DNA from: Rhodamnia argentea
Lineage: Eukaryota > Streptophyta > Magnoliopsida > Myrtales > Myrtaceae
Direction of reading: 5' to 3'
NCBI RefSeq assembly: GCF_020921035.1
Contig: NC_063154.1
Coordinates: forward strand, 27,103,948-27,167,947
Length of the DNA: 64,000 nt
Shown here: positions 1 to 12,179 of the stretch, piece after piece
Position numbering within the stretch: position 1 is the stretch's first letter
Layout of the letters: every line of letters starts with the position of its first letter
Translations under genes and position numbers: made by a program
The notes under the pieces: generated by a model
The model's input: only the letters and a program-made list of their open reading frames with translations
Databases searched by the model: none
What the model was told of the DNA's origin: nothing

Positions 1-543
1 ATTATTATGTATTGAATTCGGGTTTCCACTTCTTGCTCCGAATAACGAATTAGGAGCAAGACCTTTTTCGCCTCAGGCAACCAGCCTTGCATTACCAACT
101 ACCTTGGTGATTCAGGTATCTTAAGGATCCCAAATGCCAAAGTGAGGGACGGAATCACCGCAACGCCTGGCATCATCCTCTACCCTAGCTTTAGGGTCAA
201 TTTCACAAAGAAGTAATTCGATATAGAGCCGAGCAAGATCCCCAAGCTTATGCATAACCCCGACAAAGAGGCTAAGAATTCTCAATGTGTGGCAGAGGAG
301 ATTTCTGCAGAGTACACAGGCGTGATCATTAGGGCGAGCCCAACCCTAATGTGAGTGATTCACCGCCCCCATCATCAAAATTGCGTAGGAAGGTCCATAG
401 CCCGATCAATAGGACTGAATCGAGTAGGAATATGGTGAAGGTGAGAATGATTGTGTAACTACCGCCAATGTAGTCTAACATTCTTGCGATGATGAGAGAG
501 CTCATGAGGGCAAACATGTTGAGGATTTCAACGAGGATTTCGA
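1..543 (-). pseudogene. Polyol transporter pseudogene, N-terminal half (minus, copy 1)
   Basis: Read on the minus strand from 543 leftwards, the translation gives a degenerate major-facilitator segment resembling transmembrane helices 2-3 of plant polyol/sorbitol H+ symporters (a pattern like ALMSSL...R..DY.GG.YTIIL). Frame changes and stops follow, and the gene leaves the window at base 1. The corresponding complete relics are at 12,180-13,422 and 25,024-26,269. Intact relatives are about 500-530-residue plasma-membrane proteins. It lies head to head with the plus-strand pseudogene that starts about 10 bases away. Confidence 0.85.
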
Positions 544-552
544 CCTGGTGTT

Positions 553-1410
553 TTGAGCAAGGCCATGATCTTCACAAAAGAGAACTTCAAAATAAAAGAG
601 AATATCGAAATCCACACTAGAATCCTCAACAGTTGTGCCCTCGTGGGCTCCCTCATTGCCGGAAGAATGTCAAACCAAATTGGCTGTAGTTACACCATCG
701 TTCTTGCCTCCGCCATCTACCTTCTTACTTGGTTCGGTCCTAGTGGGCTATGGGCTGTCCTATGTGATTTTTAAGCCTAAGGATCTTGCTCGTCTACGTA
801 TCAAAGTACTTCTTCGCGAAATTGACCCTAAAGCTAAGGTGGAGAACGATGCTAGGTGCCACAACGATCTCTTCCCGTCGTTTGGCATTTGGGGTCCTTA
901 AGATGCCTGAATCACCGAGATGGTTGGTATTGCAAGGCCGGCTCGCTGAGGCGAAAAAGATCTTGCTCCTAATTTGTAATTCAAAGCACGACGTGGAAAC
1001 CCGATTCCAAGACAAATCGATAGCAGGTGGGATTAACAAGAATGGCAAGGAGGATATTGTCAAGCTTCCATGGAAGACTCGTGGAGGAGGTGTGTGGAAA
1101 GAGCTCTTGCTAAGGTCCTCGCCCTTAGTGCGGTGGATCTTGTTGGCCACGATCGAGATTCAATTCATCAAGCACGCGACGGGGGACCAAAGTAGTCATC
1201 CTCTATAGCCCACAGATTTTCAAGAAAATCGAAATGACTAGCAAAAGAATGCTCTTGCTTGCCACAGTGGGGATTGGCCTCACAAAGATCACATTGATAA
1301 TAATAGCCACAACTTTGGTGACCAAAGTTGACTAGAGGAGATTGCTGCTAGTGAGCTTAGGACAGATCATCATTACCTTAACCTGATTAGGGTTTTGGTT
1401 GAATGTCCTG
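553..1410 (+). pseudogene. Polyol transporter pseudogene (plus, copy 1)
   Basis: Successive frames give recognisable PLT-family pieces in order: KAMIF..EN.KI at the loop after helix 1, ALVGSLIAGR.SN.IG (helix 2 and the RXGR-like loop), then MPESPRWLVLQGRLAEAKK (the PESPRWL signature of sugar porters), GVWKELLL, and finally LLLATVGIGLTK. About 50 residues between the third helix and the SKYFFAKL segment are missing compared with intact polyol transporters, the first helix is absent, and the C-terminal third is lost after the region of helix 8. At least two frameshifts and several stops make it non-functional. Substrate cannot be inferred from such a relic. Confidence 0.88.
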
Positions 1411-2330
1411 GGTGGTTAAGAGTGCGCATGTAAACACTTTTGGAGCAGAAATCTGTTTAGTTACGCAATTTTTCTATTTCTTGAGATTTTTCTTTTGCTT
1501 CAGAAGTAATTTTGAAGTCACTTGAAGAAGTAAAAAAAGAAATTACTTTCTTCAGAAGTAGAACTAGAAAAATCAACTTCTAGCTAGAAGTTGATTTCTT
1601 GAACATAAGTATTGCCATGAGCGCCCTAAGCTTTCACATAGCAATAAGAAAAATTCTGCTTCCCCGTCAAAATTCAAAACAGTAACAATACTAAATAATT
1701 ACTAATAATCATGTATAATACTACGTGTCAATACTAGTATATTGCGAAGTTTGCATTGTTTTGGGACAAGATAAAGTCAAATGCGTCCATCGCATAATTT
1801 AAATTAAATAAAAAGTAAAAAGTAAAAATCTAGGCAAACACGACCTTAAACATCAAAGTTTACAGCGGGCTCATAAAATAGCAAATTCTAGCAAGTTTCA
1901 TAAATGTAAATTTCCTAACGTTAGCGAAAGTCCACTTAGTTTTATGAACTTTAAGTGCATTCCCTTTAGGTTAAACGTTGGCGAATTTCAACATCTATTT
2001 ACTTCTTTGCCGCGGTAGCGACGTCGACAAATAATTAGCAACACGTATATATGGGGTAGCTACACTGTCAAGACCGAGCTATATGAGGCAGATCCCACCC
2101 TTTTTTTTTGTCCCAGCAACTTTTTTGTTAGAAAAAAAAAATAGAGATAATAAATCTGAGAATTTGCTTAACTGTAGGACGGATATTTCACGACGTTCTT
2201 TCAGTATCGAAGCTCTATTTTTTGTGAAGCAATAAATTTATTCATGATCTAATTTCCCATGCGAGCATCATTTTTGTTCCAAATTTTTAGACATTGCCAA
2301 AAAATTTATTTAACATTGTTATTGATTACG
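1411..2330. other. AT-rich spacer with short foldbacks (copy 1)
   Basis: No coding potential seen. At 1,490-1,600 the sequence is rich in AGAAGT/ACTTCT words in both orientations and includes a perfect 28-bp palindrome at 1,570-1,597. The palindrome is broken by substitutions in copies 2 (near 14,450-14,480) and 3 (near 27,325-27,353). The rest is low-complexity A/T sequence with homopolymer runs near 2,101-2,140. Confidence 0.6.
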
Positions 2331-3263
2331 AGGCCATTTTCTCGTTTGTGGTGTTGGATATGTGTGTGAGACTACGAATGCAAATAAAATGTCAACTCCG
2401 AATGCAACATAGAAATTCAATCTGAATATGTCCAAATGTGGCAACGACATAGCAAATTCAGATTCAATATGACAAGAAAAAAACATGACACTAAAATGGC
2501 ATGGCAAGAATACACACATAATGGGAGAATGACAATGACAAATTCGAAATTCAATGAGAAGATAACAGACACGGCAAATACCAAATTCAAATATAATAGG
2601 TATGGCAATGAAATAACATGTTTCGAATTTAGGCGTAACGAGTAAATGGCGTGCGGCATCAGAATTCCAAACATGAGAAAATGACCTCACATGCCAACGT
2701 CAGAATTCACCTGAATGGGTCGCATCACATCCGTCGTCGGAGTTGTAAGTATCCGAGCTTCCACAAGTTCATGGCAATTATGTGCTCATAGTTCTACATC
2801 ACATAACAGGAAAAGAGACGAAAAATCCTATGTTGGCCCCAATTGTTAGACAAAGTAAATACGACAAGGATTGGCACCAACAAACACCAGCAGAAAGGTG
2901 TTCCAGGACATGACACCCTATCTTCCAAGCTAAAAAATTTCTCTGAAAATGCTTTGGTCTTCCGTATGATGTTGTACTAATATCAAATCATACCAAGAAA
3001 GCAGTGAATTATCTACTAGCATTGCATAACTATAGGAACATCAAGTGTGCTTTTGAAACTCACCAACGATCCTTTCCAGATGGAGCGAAAATATTTACCG
3101 GTAAAGCAGACTCATGGTCGAACCTGGAGCTTCACTTTCTTCTGGAACTGAACGTTCACCGAATGAGGCTGCGTGGCATCAGATCTGAGTCCCCCCAAGA
3201 AAACCACCATTAAAACAAACCTAACGATCAATTCTCGAAATTCTTCCTGAAACAGAGAACTTT
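2331..3263. other. Non-coding spacer of the repeat unit (copy 1)
   Basis: The short open frames here (for example 2,319-2,690 minus and 2,436-2,645 plus) resemble no family I know and have low-complexity composition; copy 2 interrupts them by a deletion. I see no convincing gene. Confidence 0.4.
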
Positions 3264-3286
3264 GAGAGAGAGAGAGAGAGAGAGAG
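3264..3286. repeat. (GA)n microsatellite, copy 1
   Basis: A pure GA tract of 23 bases. The equivalent tracts are 43 bases in copy 2 (16,079-16,121) and 19 bases in copy 3 (29,026-29,044), so it varies in length between units. On the minus strand it reads as a CT tract of the kind common in plant 5' leaders, but no gene follows. Confidence 0.95.
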
Positions 3287-4603
3287 TACTGCCAGTTAGT
3301 GTCCAGGTTGTCGCCATGACGCAAAGGGAGGGAAGCGAGGCATCGGCGGTCGGAGGGAGCATGCAAGAGAGGAGCTAGAATTGTTCTTAAACGCACAAGT
3401 GAAGGAATTGGCTCTGGCATGGGATTTTTAGATCAGAATGTAAGCTCTCAACATCACTGACTCTACTATGATTTGATGTCAAGCGAGCAGTAAGGAGCAC
3501 ACGGTCGTAGAGAGAGAGAACCTCTGGACTTACTCAGCTTGATTTTTGCTGATTGAACAGAGTCAGTTAAGGTAAGATAAGCTTTGATTTGAATGAGTAA
3601 GGACCGTTGGAGGAGCCTCGCAAAACGCCATTTTTTGCGGAACTGAATCCGACTTATTTGCATGAGTCTGGCTGAAGTTGAGGAGGGGCTGTTGACTTGT
3701 TCATCTATATTCCTCTTTTGATTTATCTACTTTCTCTTTATTTGTCGCTTTTTCGTTTCATGGCCATGTCTCCGTCACAAAACAGATGAACAGATCACAA
3801 TAAAATTCAAGTGACTACAACCGATGGTCACAACATGCTCATATCTCACATACTTGTATTACCTGGCCAGTATCAACTACAATGCTTCACTGATATGCAT
3901 CCAACCTATTCATCGTAGTCATTCCTTTCCCGGGGAGGCCGCTTATCGTGTGACAAAAGTTTGTATACATGCCAGTCCTCGCTTCAAATTGTAGTGCTGA
4001 AAAAGGAGTTTTACAGATGAACACATAAAACATAGTAAAAAATAAAAGATCGAGTTATCCTTTACATAGATTAAACAGCTGCTAGAGATATGATCGATAG
4101 AGACAATCAATGGAAAACGAAACAAAAATATACATACTATCACTTAAGTGCCATAACTTGGAAGAACATACATGATATCGTCCTAGTTGAAAAATGTACG
4201 TGCCACACCGTTTGCTGGAAGCGGCGGCGTTCGATCTCCATTCCTGACAGGGAGACTAACTCGCCAGAGGCTGGCGGTTCGTGGGTGGCTCTTTGCTTTT
4301 GAAAATATGTGTAGGTAGGCATCCAAATCATCATTGAATGGCGGCAGTCTCCCTGGGTTGGAGATGTGACGGGGAGTGTGGCTGCGTCCGGCATCTATTG
4401 GCGACAACATTTCAGGGTTTCGCTCGTTTGAGGGAGACTAGTCCCATGGTTGTGTCATTTTTCTGAAATGAGCTCCGGCAGTATGCTGAACACCAACTAA
4501 AGACTTCGGTCTTGGTGGAGAACCAGGAACAACATGGCCAGCACCGCTGGCATCGTGGCAGCCATCGTGTAGAAGACTCGATGGGCATTCTTGAAGCGAC
4601 AAT
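3287..4603. other. Non-coding part of unit, left of the primer-binding site (copy 1)
   Basis: If the primer-binding site is real, this is the internal region of a minus-strand retroelement, but the short minus-strand frames (3,466-3,663; 4,140-4,394; 4,412-4,657) show no gag, protease, integrase or reverse-transcriptase motif. A non-coding LARD/TRIM-like derivative would fit; this is inference. Equivalents lie at 16,122-17,443 and 29,045-30,363. Confidence 0.35.
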
Positions 4604-4616
4604 GGCTCTAATACCA
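4604..4616 (-). mobile_element. LTR-retrotransposon primer-binding site, copy 1
   Basis: On the minus strand the sequence reads TGGTATTAGAGCC, one mismatch from the TGGTATCAGAGCC complement of initiator tRNA-Met that primes most plant copia and many gypsy elements. The minus-strand bases just before it end in ATATTCAACT, as an LTR 3' end would. The LTR would extend to the right (above 4,620). I could not find a partner LTR or a gag/pol frame, so this is a remnant. Confidence 0.5.
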
Positions 4617-6283
4617 AGTTGAATATTGTGATGACAGAAAAATGTTATATTCTGCACATATCAAGCAAAGAGTGCACGAGTCTATTTATTCAAGGTCTTG
4701 GGTGTGGCTAGCCAACAGGGCTTTGTTGAATGACGTTGAACTGGAAGTCTAACAAATCTTTACGTTGTTCTTGCATTAGTCAATTGAGTATTGCATGCGA
4801 AATGACGCCTGATGTGACTTGCGTTAAATAGTCATGCATCGCCCAAAATTGTCACAAAAGTGTATGGCTAAGGCTAACCAAAACCAACGATAGACGTATG
4901 CATCTTATTCTAAATTTTTCGTTGTTAAAGTTTGCATAAACAAAATGATGTTAACGATTAGTAGTGTTCTAATTGGCCTCATTCGAGCCGTTGGGAAATC
5001 AGAACGACTTCTTGTCATTCTCTTCTGTTTTTGGGAAGTGAAACGACGTCTTGCCTCATTCGAGCCGTTAGGCCTTATTCTAGTATGCAATTTTATGTCA
5101 CGTTATTCTAAGGTTTGTTTTATATAAGATGGTAGCTGCCATAGTCTATATAATGATATGAGTGCCCGATGAAATTGTCAAGGTTGGATATATTGTACTC
5201 GGCCAAGCAAAATGTTGCGCAATTTCGGGATTGACTCAGCAAAAGAAGCATGAAAAATTGCAAGACAAGTGGATATACAATAGGCCAAAGGGTCCAGAAA
5301 TTACAAGGAGTTGCAAGAATTAATGAAAAGTTGTGAGTACTTGGCCCGAGGTTTTTATGGTTGTCGTAATGAACCTCGAGAACAGACATGGAGTGCTTTA
5401 GGTTTATTACCAAACAGAATGTTAGTCACGTGCTCCCACGTAGTTAGAAGGTGTTCACTTGAGAATTTTTAAGAAGGAGTATTACATTTCGCGCCCTAAA
5501 CTTTCCGTGTTGTAGTAAACCGTCCCGTGATGTTCCATATGCCCCTGATCTTTTGTAATTTTGTACAACCTTCCTCTGTAAAGACTGTAAAATGATAAAA
5601 ATGATTATAATTTAGGAAAGCTGAAAGGGAAAAGGAAAAGGGAACTTATATTTCCAGGGATTGGACTACATGAATATTCAATTTCTTTTCCAATACCATA
5701 AGAGGAAGATTGCAACGAATTTGAAAAGATTTTGCAAATTTTTTTAAACATATTGAAATAATATGTAGTTATGTAACAAAATCTATGTGACAAAATAGTA
5801 AATGCAATCTCACCTCAGAAGGAAAATTTTGCCGTCAAGTTCTCACCTGTGATGGGTCGCGTGACATCACGTGATCAACTTTCAGGTAACCAGGTGGCAG
5901 AGTCAGCGTTTGGGGACATTAAAATCAATGTTAAAAACATCAAAGTTGCGGAGGGAAATAAGAAAAAATAAAAGAAAAAGTAAAGGGAAAAAATAAAAGA
6001 AAAATTGCAGGGAAATTTTAAAACAATTATCCATATTAGCGCCTACCATGCTATGCAAGATAGCCGATACCTGCGTCGGTGACTTCCAATCAAAATGAGT
6101 CGGAAGGACTATATTGGCAAATCATCAAAAGGTTTAGAATTAAATTGACCGAATTAAATTGTTTATGACTAAATTGAAATCCGTACAACAATTATATATT
6201 TGTCTAAGTAAGTTTCCTAGTAAATTGGGGAATAAGTTGGAACCACCCTAAAATCCCGCAAGGCAAATAGTAATCTTGCTGAA
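4617..6283. other. Spacer of unit with LTR-like start (copy 1)
   Basis: Begins with the putative LTR end beside the primer-binding site. A short direct repeat (TTCGAGCCGTT) occurs at 4,983-4,993 and again at about 5,060; the last copy of the array stops between the corresponding points. Beyond 5,460 the sequence is AT-rich and repeat-like. At 6,020-6,190 it resembles a dispersed element also seen at 43,300-43,400 (phrases such as GACTAAATTG and TTTATGACTAAATT). No gene recognised. Confidence 0.4.
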
Positions 6284-6860
6284 CTAGAAGTGATGTGCAA
6301 CGTGTAAGTATTGCGATGCGATGAGAAATGTGGGATTTTCGGCAATTACCTCAAGCAAATCCTCAAATTCTTTATGTATCGATGGAATTTTCTTTGAGAG
6401 AAAGGCACATCCGAGACCGAAAATGCTAGGTGTGAACCGGTTTAGTTTATTTAGAATATTGCCGAAGACGATGGTCAAAGGAAGATAATACCTCATTTGC
6501 CAGTAATAGCGACTTGGGAGTTGGGAATTAACTACAATGCAGGAGCCTACGCTTTTCTTCCTATGAAATACCTGCATACACAAGAAACTGAAACTAAAAC
6601 CATATGGAGGCAAATTGGGCGGCTTGACTAGATATCACGTAAGATGTGAAAAGTTAAGGACATCAATAGCCTCGTAATGATGCGAATCCCAAGGTAAGAG
6701 CATACCGGGCCCATCGGATAGCATCAAGCTCGGGAGCAGCTTGAATGCAGATGTCCAGCATAACCAAATTACTACTCGGAGGAACATTGGAAGGGAGAGG
6801 ATGAAGAAGAGGAACTAGCGAGTCATGGGCTTTTGTCGGAAGGTAGAGATCACGGATTGT
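6284..6860 (-). pseudogene. Unrecognised exon-like fragments, minus strand (copy 1)
   Basis: Two minus-strand pieces look coding. At about 6,690-6,860 the frame reads DLYLPTKAHDSLVPLL, then PSNVPPSSNLVMLDICIQA and ELDAIRWAR, and reaches a GT donor-like site. At 6,484-6,572, after a CAG acceptor-like site, it reads VFHRKKSVGSCIVVNSQLP. I do not recognise the family. Copy 2 carries the same region (19,083-19,690) with an in-frame stop where copy 1 has DAIRW, so at least that copy is dead. It could be a captured gene fragment inside a transposon. Confidence 0.35.
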
Positions 6861-6919
6861 TGAGCCCCAAAATCTTGCTTGATCGGGATTTTCTTTGGGA
6901 AGATAAGCAATTTCGTAGG

Positions 6920-7025
6920 ACTAGCTGGGAACCCAACCGAACCCCAATTCTAAAATTGGGAACCGGTCCCGCTAGTCCGGTTCCTGGTTCATAACTGGGA
7001 CCGGACCGGATCTAAAATCGATTAC
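6920..7025. repeat. GGAACCGG-rich dispersed repeat, copy 1
   Basis: A short GC-rich block with repeated GGAACCGG/CCGGTTCC words in both orientations in otherwise AT-rich DNA. The array equivalent is at 19,755-19,860, and related words recur in the 128-bp tandem repeat at 42,044-42,299 and near 38,360-38,400. Probably a transposon piece; class unknown. Confidence 0.5.
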
Positions 7026-8949
7026 CCCTAATTTCAGCAAAAAGAGGATGTTTCTGGGGAATAGTGAAAATATCCAAAATGTTTATATATAATAGCGTTT
7101 TCAAATATGGCAATAATCCTTGCAAGAGGGGCGAGGCAGAGAGGGCTTAGAAAATGTCTCCATTACTTTCTTTCCTTAATTGAGGTCTTTAATATATTTA
7201 TAAACTTAGGTTTTAATTATTTCCAATAGCAAAATAAGGGTTTAGAGCCATTTATTTTCAGGATTATAAATTAATTATGTCTTTTTTTCCTTTTTTTAAG
7301 TGCAAAGTTTAAGTATACGGCCGGATGAAGAATAGAGCTGTTTTATCTTCATTGTGAAAAAAAAAAACTAATTTTTTCCTACATTCATAAACTAAGAATT
7401 GATCATCAACTGTAAAATTAGATGACCATGTTACATAATAATATGCCAATTTATAATTCTACGTCGTATATTATCCAAGATCATTTCTATTATGCATTAA
7501 AATAATGTCAAACTGTACGAACTGCGAAACCTAAAAGAATAATACTAACTTGAAAGAAATAAATAAAAAGGAAAAGGTATCCCTAAAGAATTCACAAAAA
7601 ATGCATTTTTTGTGACGAGGATAAGGCTTTTTTTAATTATCTAGAATTTTTTATTTTTTGAGGGGTTGTGGGGTTTCGGAATTATGTAGAGGTTTTGGTG
7701 TCAAGTTTAGGGACAATCTTTAAGAATATAAAGTTTGATTATATATTTATACTAGTACATGCGCAATTACATCTTGGGCCGCAAGCTTTGGCGTGTCGCC
7801 AAGTAGTTGCGCAAACCATAGAAGCTTTCTTATATATGCCCCCATAGGGGATCACAGTATTTTTGAATTTTCCCTTTGGTTTTTTGCTATGTACATCGTC
7901 TCATTTTCATCGTTCACGCTGAGGGAAGCAAATGGTCCAGTCTTCTCTTTCTCTTCTTTTCCTTAATGTTATTCTGGCAGTCTCTATGTGGTAATGGCCC
8001 ATTGTTCCGGTTTGTTGCCTTTCTTCACCATCATCGTCCTCATTTTGAGTCTCAACTTGCAAAAAAAGGAAAAAAGATCCCACCAAATGGCCTCAATTGG
8101 GCAAAATTCTACCATAGATAGGTCCTCGGTTTGTCCTCGAATTAATCAGCACTTTTAGTTTTGCAAGTACCGGTCAAAGAAGAATTGAACCGGTGTATTT
8201 GTGATCAGCGGTTCGATCGGACCGGGCCGGCAATTTGCACAGGCTTTTGAAGCTTCGTTCGAGCACGCAAGAGAGACCAAAAACCAGGGAGGAGAAGGAC
8301 CAAATTAAGGTCCAATCAGCATCACCCAAAGGCCAAATGATTCACCGGGGTCTTACCCGCCGAGGATTGACACCGGCTAGCTGGCCCTCGTACATGCCGA
8401 GCATGCGCGGGCAGCTGGCGAAGCCAATTTGGCATGAAAGGATTTTTAAAAAGTTGTTAAGGAGAACATATCGTTATGGACGGGTACCAAGATCGAGTCA
8501 TAGATAGGCAAACCTCATTTTAACAGCTATCATAGCAATAATGAAAAAATGCTCCTTCTTTAGTGAGATTATATGAATAAATGCCCGAACCCAAATACGT
8601 TATTGTTATGGAAGCTTGTACAATTATAGGAGGGATGTCCAGTACTAGCTTTTCGCCTATACTAGAGGCAGTTATAGATGCTATACCAAAACTTCATAAG
8701 AAAATAGCTAGAGAAATCTATGAATATTGAATTAGGTCTCAAGAAGAAAATCGGTATTTTACTACCCATCACAGGTTTCATGTTGGATAGTGCTCATACT
8801 GAAAATTATAAGCGACCGGAGATCTAAAATTCGGGGATTTGGTTGTACTAGTATTTCCACTAGAGTCTTTTCATTCAAAGTGAGGTTTATTTTATTATCT
8901 AATTTGATCATGTGAGGTTCAATTGATTTTACTACCTAATTTCCGCTAA
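7026..8949. other. AT-rich spacer of unit (copy 1)
   Basis: No recognisable gene. An open frame at 7,876-8,121 follows a TATATA stretch near 7,832 but has low-complexity, non-family-like translation. Another at 8,235-8,507 is Arg/Lys-rich and unassigned. Copy 2 counterparts are at 19,860-21,780. Confidence 0.4.
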
Positions 8950-10889
8950 GCGTTCATGCAAAATTTTCTTGTAGAGATTCATTTCATGGCATTTTCTATT
9001 CTGTAAGAAAAGGAACCCTCAAACAGTTGTCCAAAACAATCAGCAAGCAAATCAAAACACTCAATCCAGCAATCGATATAGGCGATCGATTAAATGGAGC
9101 CAATCAACTCTATCACTAAGGTTAATCAATCCAATTGCGACCTTTCAATCAAACCATACACATTTCACCCCAATTGTTACGTTAAATTGTTATTAACCAA
9201 TCCGATTCGTCATTCGATCGTTCGCTCGCTTCTAACCTATCTCTCGCTCGCGATCAAGTAATGTCAATCATTCAATCAATTGATCTAGTCCCAACTAGCC
9301 ACAATCGGACTATCCTAATTAATTAGGGCCATTTAACCTAAACCAAGTCTCTAACCTATACTGGTCCTAATTAATCTACCTAAACACCCTAATTATCTAA
9401 TTAAACTAATTTCGAAAGGAATTAGCGTCCTAACCAAAGATTATAGGTCAACTCACAGTCAATTAGACGAGTCAAGTGCGACAACGATTGTCACAATCCT
9501 TCGAACACGAACTTGGACTCGATCGAATCACGGGCCCAAACTTTGAACAATGGCCCAAAATCTCGGTCTACTTGGCCTACGGATCGGGCGTATGGGCCTA
9601 AACACTCGGCCCACCTTCCAAGACACAACCCAGGTTAATTTGGGCTACGGCCTAGCAAATTGACCCCTGGATCAAGCCAAAACAGAATAAGCCAGGCTAA
9701 AATAGGGCAAGGCGGAGGGGATCCGGGGCTATTTGGTGGGGCGACGGGTGGTGATTGGTTCCGAGGTCGACGGTGGGTGTCCGAGGAGGTTGGAGAAGGG
9801 TTATGGTGGTCGGTGGTGGCTCATGGTGGCTTGAGGGAGCTCGGGCAGCAGCAAATAGAAGCTGCAAGCAGCGAAAAAAATAGGGAAGCAGAGGTAGGGC
9901 AAGTTAGCTAGGGCTGTTATGGGGTCTAAGCGAGCAATGGCCTCTAGCGACCACGGCGGACGATGAGCGGCTAAGGGGAGTGGCTAAGGTGGTCGATGGA
10001 CCGCTGGTGGTGGCGGAACAGTGGCAGCTACAACCATAAGTAGAAGCCGAGCGAAGCGAGGATGGAAATAAGGGACTCCATTTGTGGAAGCTACTGTGGC
10101 AGTGAACAGCAGTGGAGAAGGCGATATCGGTGGCTGGAGGTGTTCGAGGGAGGACAAGGAGGTGGTATCGGGGTTGGCACCGGAAGACCAAAGCAACAAC
10201 GGCTCATGCGGACCGCAGCAGAGCAGGGGCGGCAGCAAGCGGCAGCAGCCAAATCAGGGCACGCCGGGTTTGGAGGCTGTTAGCGGTGGCCAAGCACGAT
10301 GGCGGCGACAAGAAGCTGTTGGGGGTGGTGACCGAAAGCTGGGCAGTGGCTTGCGTAGGGGGTGTCGCATGATCAGAGTGAGAGGATGAGAGGGTCGGTT
10401 GGCGGTGGAAAGAAAAGAGAAGAGAGGAGAGAGAGAGAAAGAAGAAAGAAAAAGAAGGAGAGAGAGTGTGTTGAAAAATTTGACCAAGGAGGCTTAAGAG
10501 ATTAGGTAGGTCCTACTTCATTAATTTCCTTGTCTTGTTTCTCATCAAAATCCCAAAGACATTTTGGTCATTTCAAGTTTTGGTCGGGAACAAAACGGTT
10601 ATTTCGCAACTAAGGGTAAATTGGACATTTGGCCAACCAATGGAGGGCATTTTAAACCTTTCTCAAGTCCGGCTCGATTCAGGCTAAGCTTGGGCGCGAG
10701 AATTCCAATTTTAAGGCGCGCCAACTAAACGATTGAAACCTCAACTAATTCGATTGTCGATTCGGAAAATTTCCAATTTCCATCACCTAATTCCTAGGAA
10801 TCCAAATTGGAGCAACAACCTGGAATTCACAATCATTCCATAAACAAAATTCTACTATTAAACGGACGTTGAATTTCCAAGGCGTCACA
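8950..10889 (-). mobile_element. Gypsy-LTR-like segment, probably minus orientation (copy 1)
   Basis: On the minus strand the segment would begin TGTGACGCC at 10,889, like the start of many plant Ty3/gypsy LTRs. It contains AATCAA-rich and GGGCC-rich blocks, then a very G-rich stretch (9,660-10,380) followed by a GA-rich tract (10,395-10,470). No primer-binding site, polypurine tract or pol domain is visible, so a solo LTR or non-coding remnant fits best. The left boundary is approximate. The long open frames across the G-rich part are composition-driven. Confidence 0.4.
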
Positions 10890-11178
10890 TGGGTCTTCTA
10901 GGCTTTTTAGGCCCAGAGCCCGAAAACCAAACCATCACCAAGGCTACCTAAGCCCGAATCGATTATTACTCGGGTCGAGACCAATTCGAGTCTCGAGGCA
11001 AGTCAACTAAGTGTGAACCCGTCCGTGCAATTTGGGGGAGAAATATTGGTAGTGTATTAATTAAATAAAGAATTAGAAAATTCTAATGCGTGCAGCAAAA
11101 CTAACATGCACTTGCTTCGGGTTCATCATCGATCACGTCACCGCATTCCGGAATTGCGTAATCTTAGAATTAGACGAC

Positions 11179-11767
11179 ATGGCCTCTTCCGATGACGAGG
11201 ACGACATCTCGCCGGAAAGGGTTTCTGCGTACTACTTCGAGGACCACGACGACTAGCCGGTCTCATTCTCTGTCCTCCCAGTGAGGTGGAGCAACAGGGA
11301 CGACGGAAAGGATGCGGTGGCCGAGATCATCCTCTTGCATGGGACTGCCGATAACGACCTCGGGAAGATTTATAGGGAGGTCAAGTGTTAGAGGTTTGAT
11401 CTCGGCAGCTCGAGGCCTTAACTATCGGTGCTCTCTAAGGACAACCTCTGTTTCAAGCTCGATAAGCTGAGGTGGAGCTTTCGGGTACGATCGGGGCCGT
11501 GTTGATGACGTTGCGGTGCGTGCACTACTCCAGGAATCACCCGGACGCATCCGGAGAATCGCTGTGGGAGCACTTGGCTAGACCCTTGGGGTACACGTTC
11601 CTATCTAGGAATTTACTGCTGGACATCGTCACATGTTCTGATTTTGCCTTTTCTCAATCTGGTTTTATAGGTTCTATGAAATCTAGCCTTCCGCGAAGGA
11701 TTTGCAGGACCATGTGGCATTAATTGAAGAGGCTATAGCAAGGGATGATGCATTGGCGAAATCCAAG
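11179..11767 (+). pseudogene. EDM2-like 5' gene fragment, copy 1
   Basis: The frame opened by the ATG at 11,179 gives MASSDDEDDISPERVSAYYF, then after a TAG gives PVSFSVLPVRWS, LHGTADN and, past another TAG, RFDL and LSVLSKDN. This is the order of the N-terminus of ENHANCED DOWNY MILDEW 2 (EDM2) and EDM2-like proteins, nuclear PHD-finger factors that control histone marks and transcript processing. After a frameshift comes GAVLMTLRCVHYSRN and SGESLWEHL, then past an intron-like gap PSAKDLQDHVALIEEAIARD and ALAKSK, ending at a GT donor-like site at 11,767. The PHD fingers and the methyltransferase-like C-terminal region are absent. One stop (TAA, after SSRP) is private to this copy. Confidence 0.85.
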
Positions 11768-12179
11768 GTTTTTCTTGTTCCTGTCATTTCTTTTAGATTC
11801 ATGACCCTATTCTTGAGATAATATATCTGGCCATTGACAATGTAGTCGCTATAGAAAAGTTTTAGATTGTTTGTCTATTTCAAATTGTCGTGACAAAAAG
11901 TTTAACCGAGACCAGAATTCCGGAGCAACATTTTTTTTCTAATGACTTTTGTGCGCGCCTGGTGTGGTGAATGAGCTTGGGTCAAGAATGAGAAATGTTT
12001 GAGTTGTTGCTTATGAATTTCCTCAATTACGGAGCAATCATCAATGCACAGAGTGGTGTTGAATTGCTTGTGATATTTTCATTAGGTTATACGTTCATTG
12101 CAACTAAAGTTGTTTGGCTGGACCGCTATGTCTTTATTCATGGCCTTACGATTCCGTCTTGGGAAGAGCATCTCATCTC
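11768..12179. other. EDM2 intron-like remnant (copy 1)
   Basis: Follows the last EDM2-like exon piece with a plausible GT start and T-rich sequence; no further EDM2 exon is recognisable before the transporter pseudogene begins. Counterpart in copy 2 at 24,609-25,023. Confidence 0.4.

Noticed and set aside
794-1150. 118-codon minus-strand frame, seen again at 13,672-14,028 and 26,531-26,875
   Set aside because: It is the antisense of the plus-strand transporter pseudogene; its conservation between copies only reflects recent duplication.
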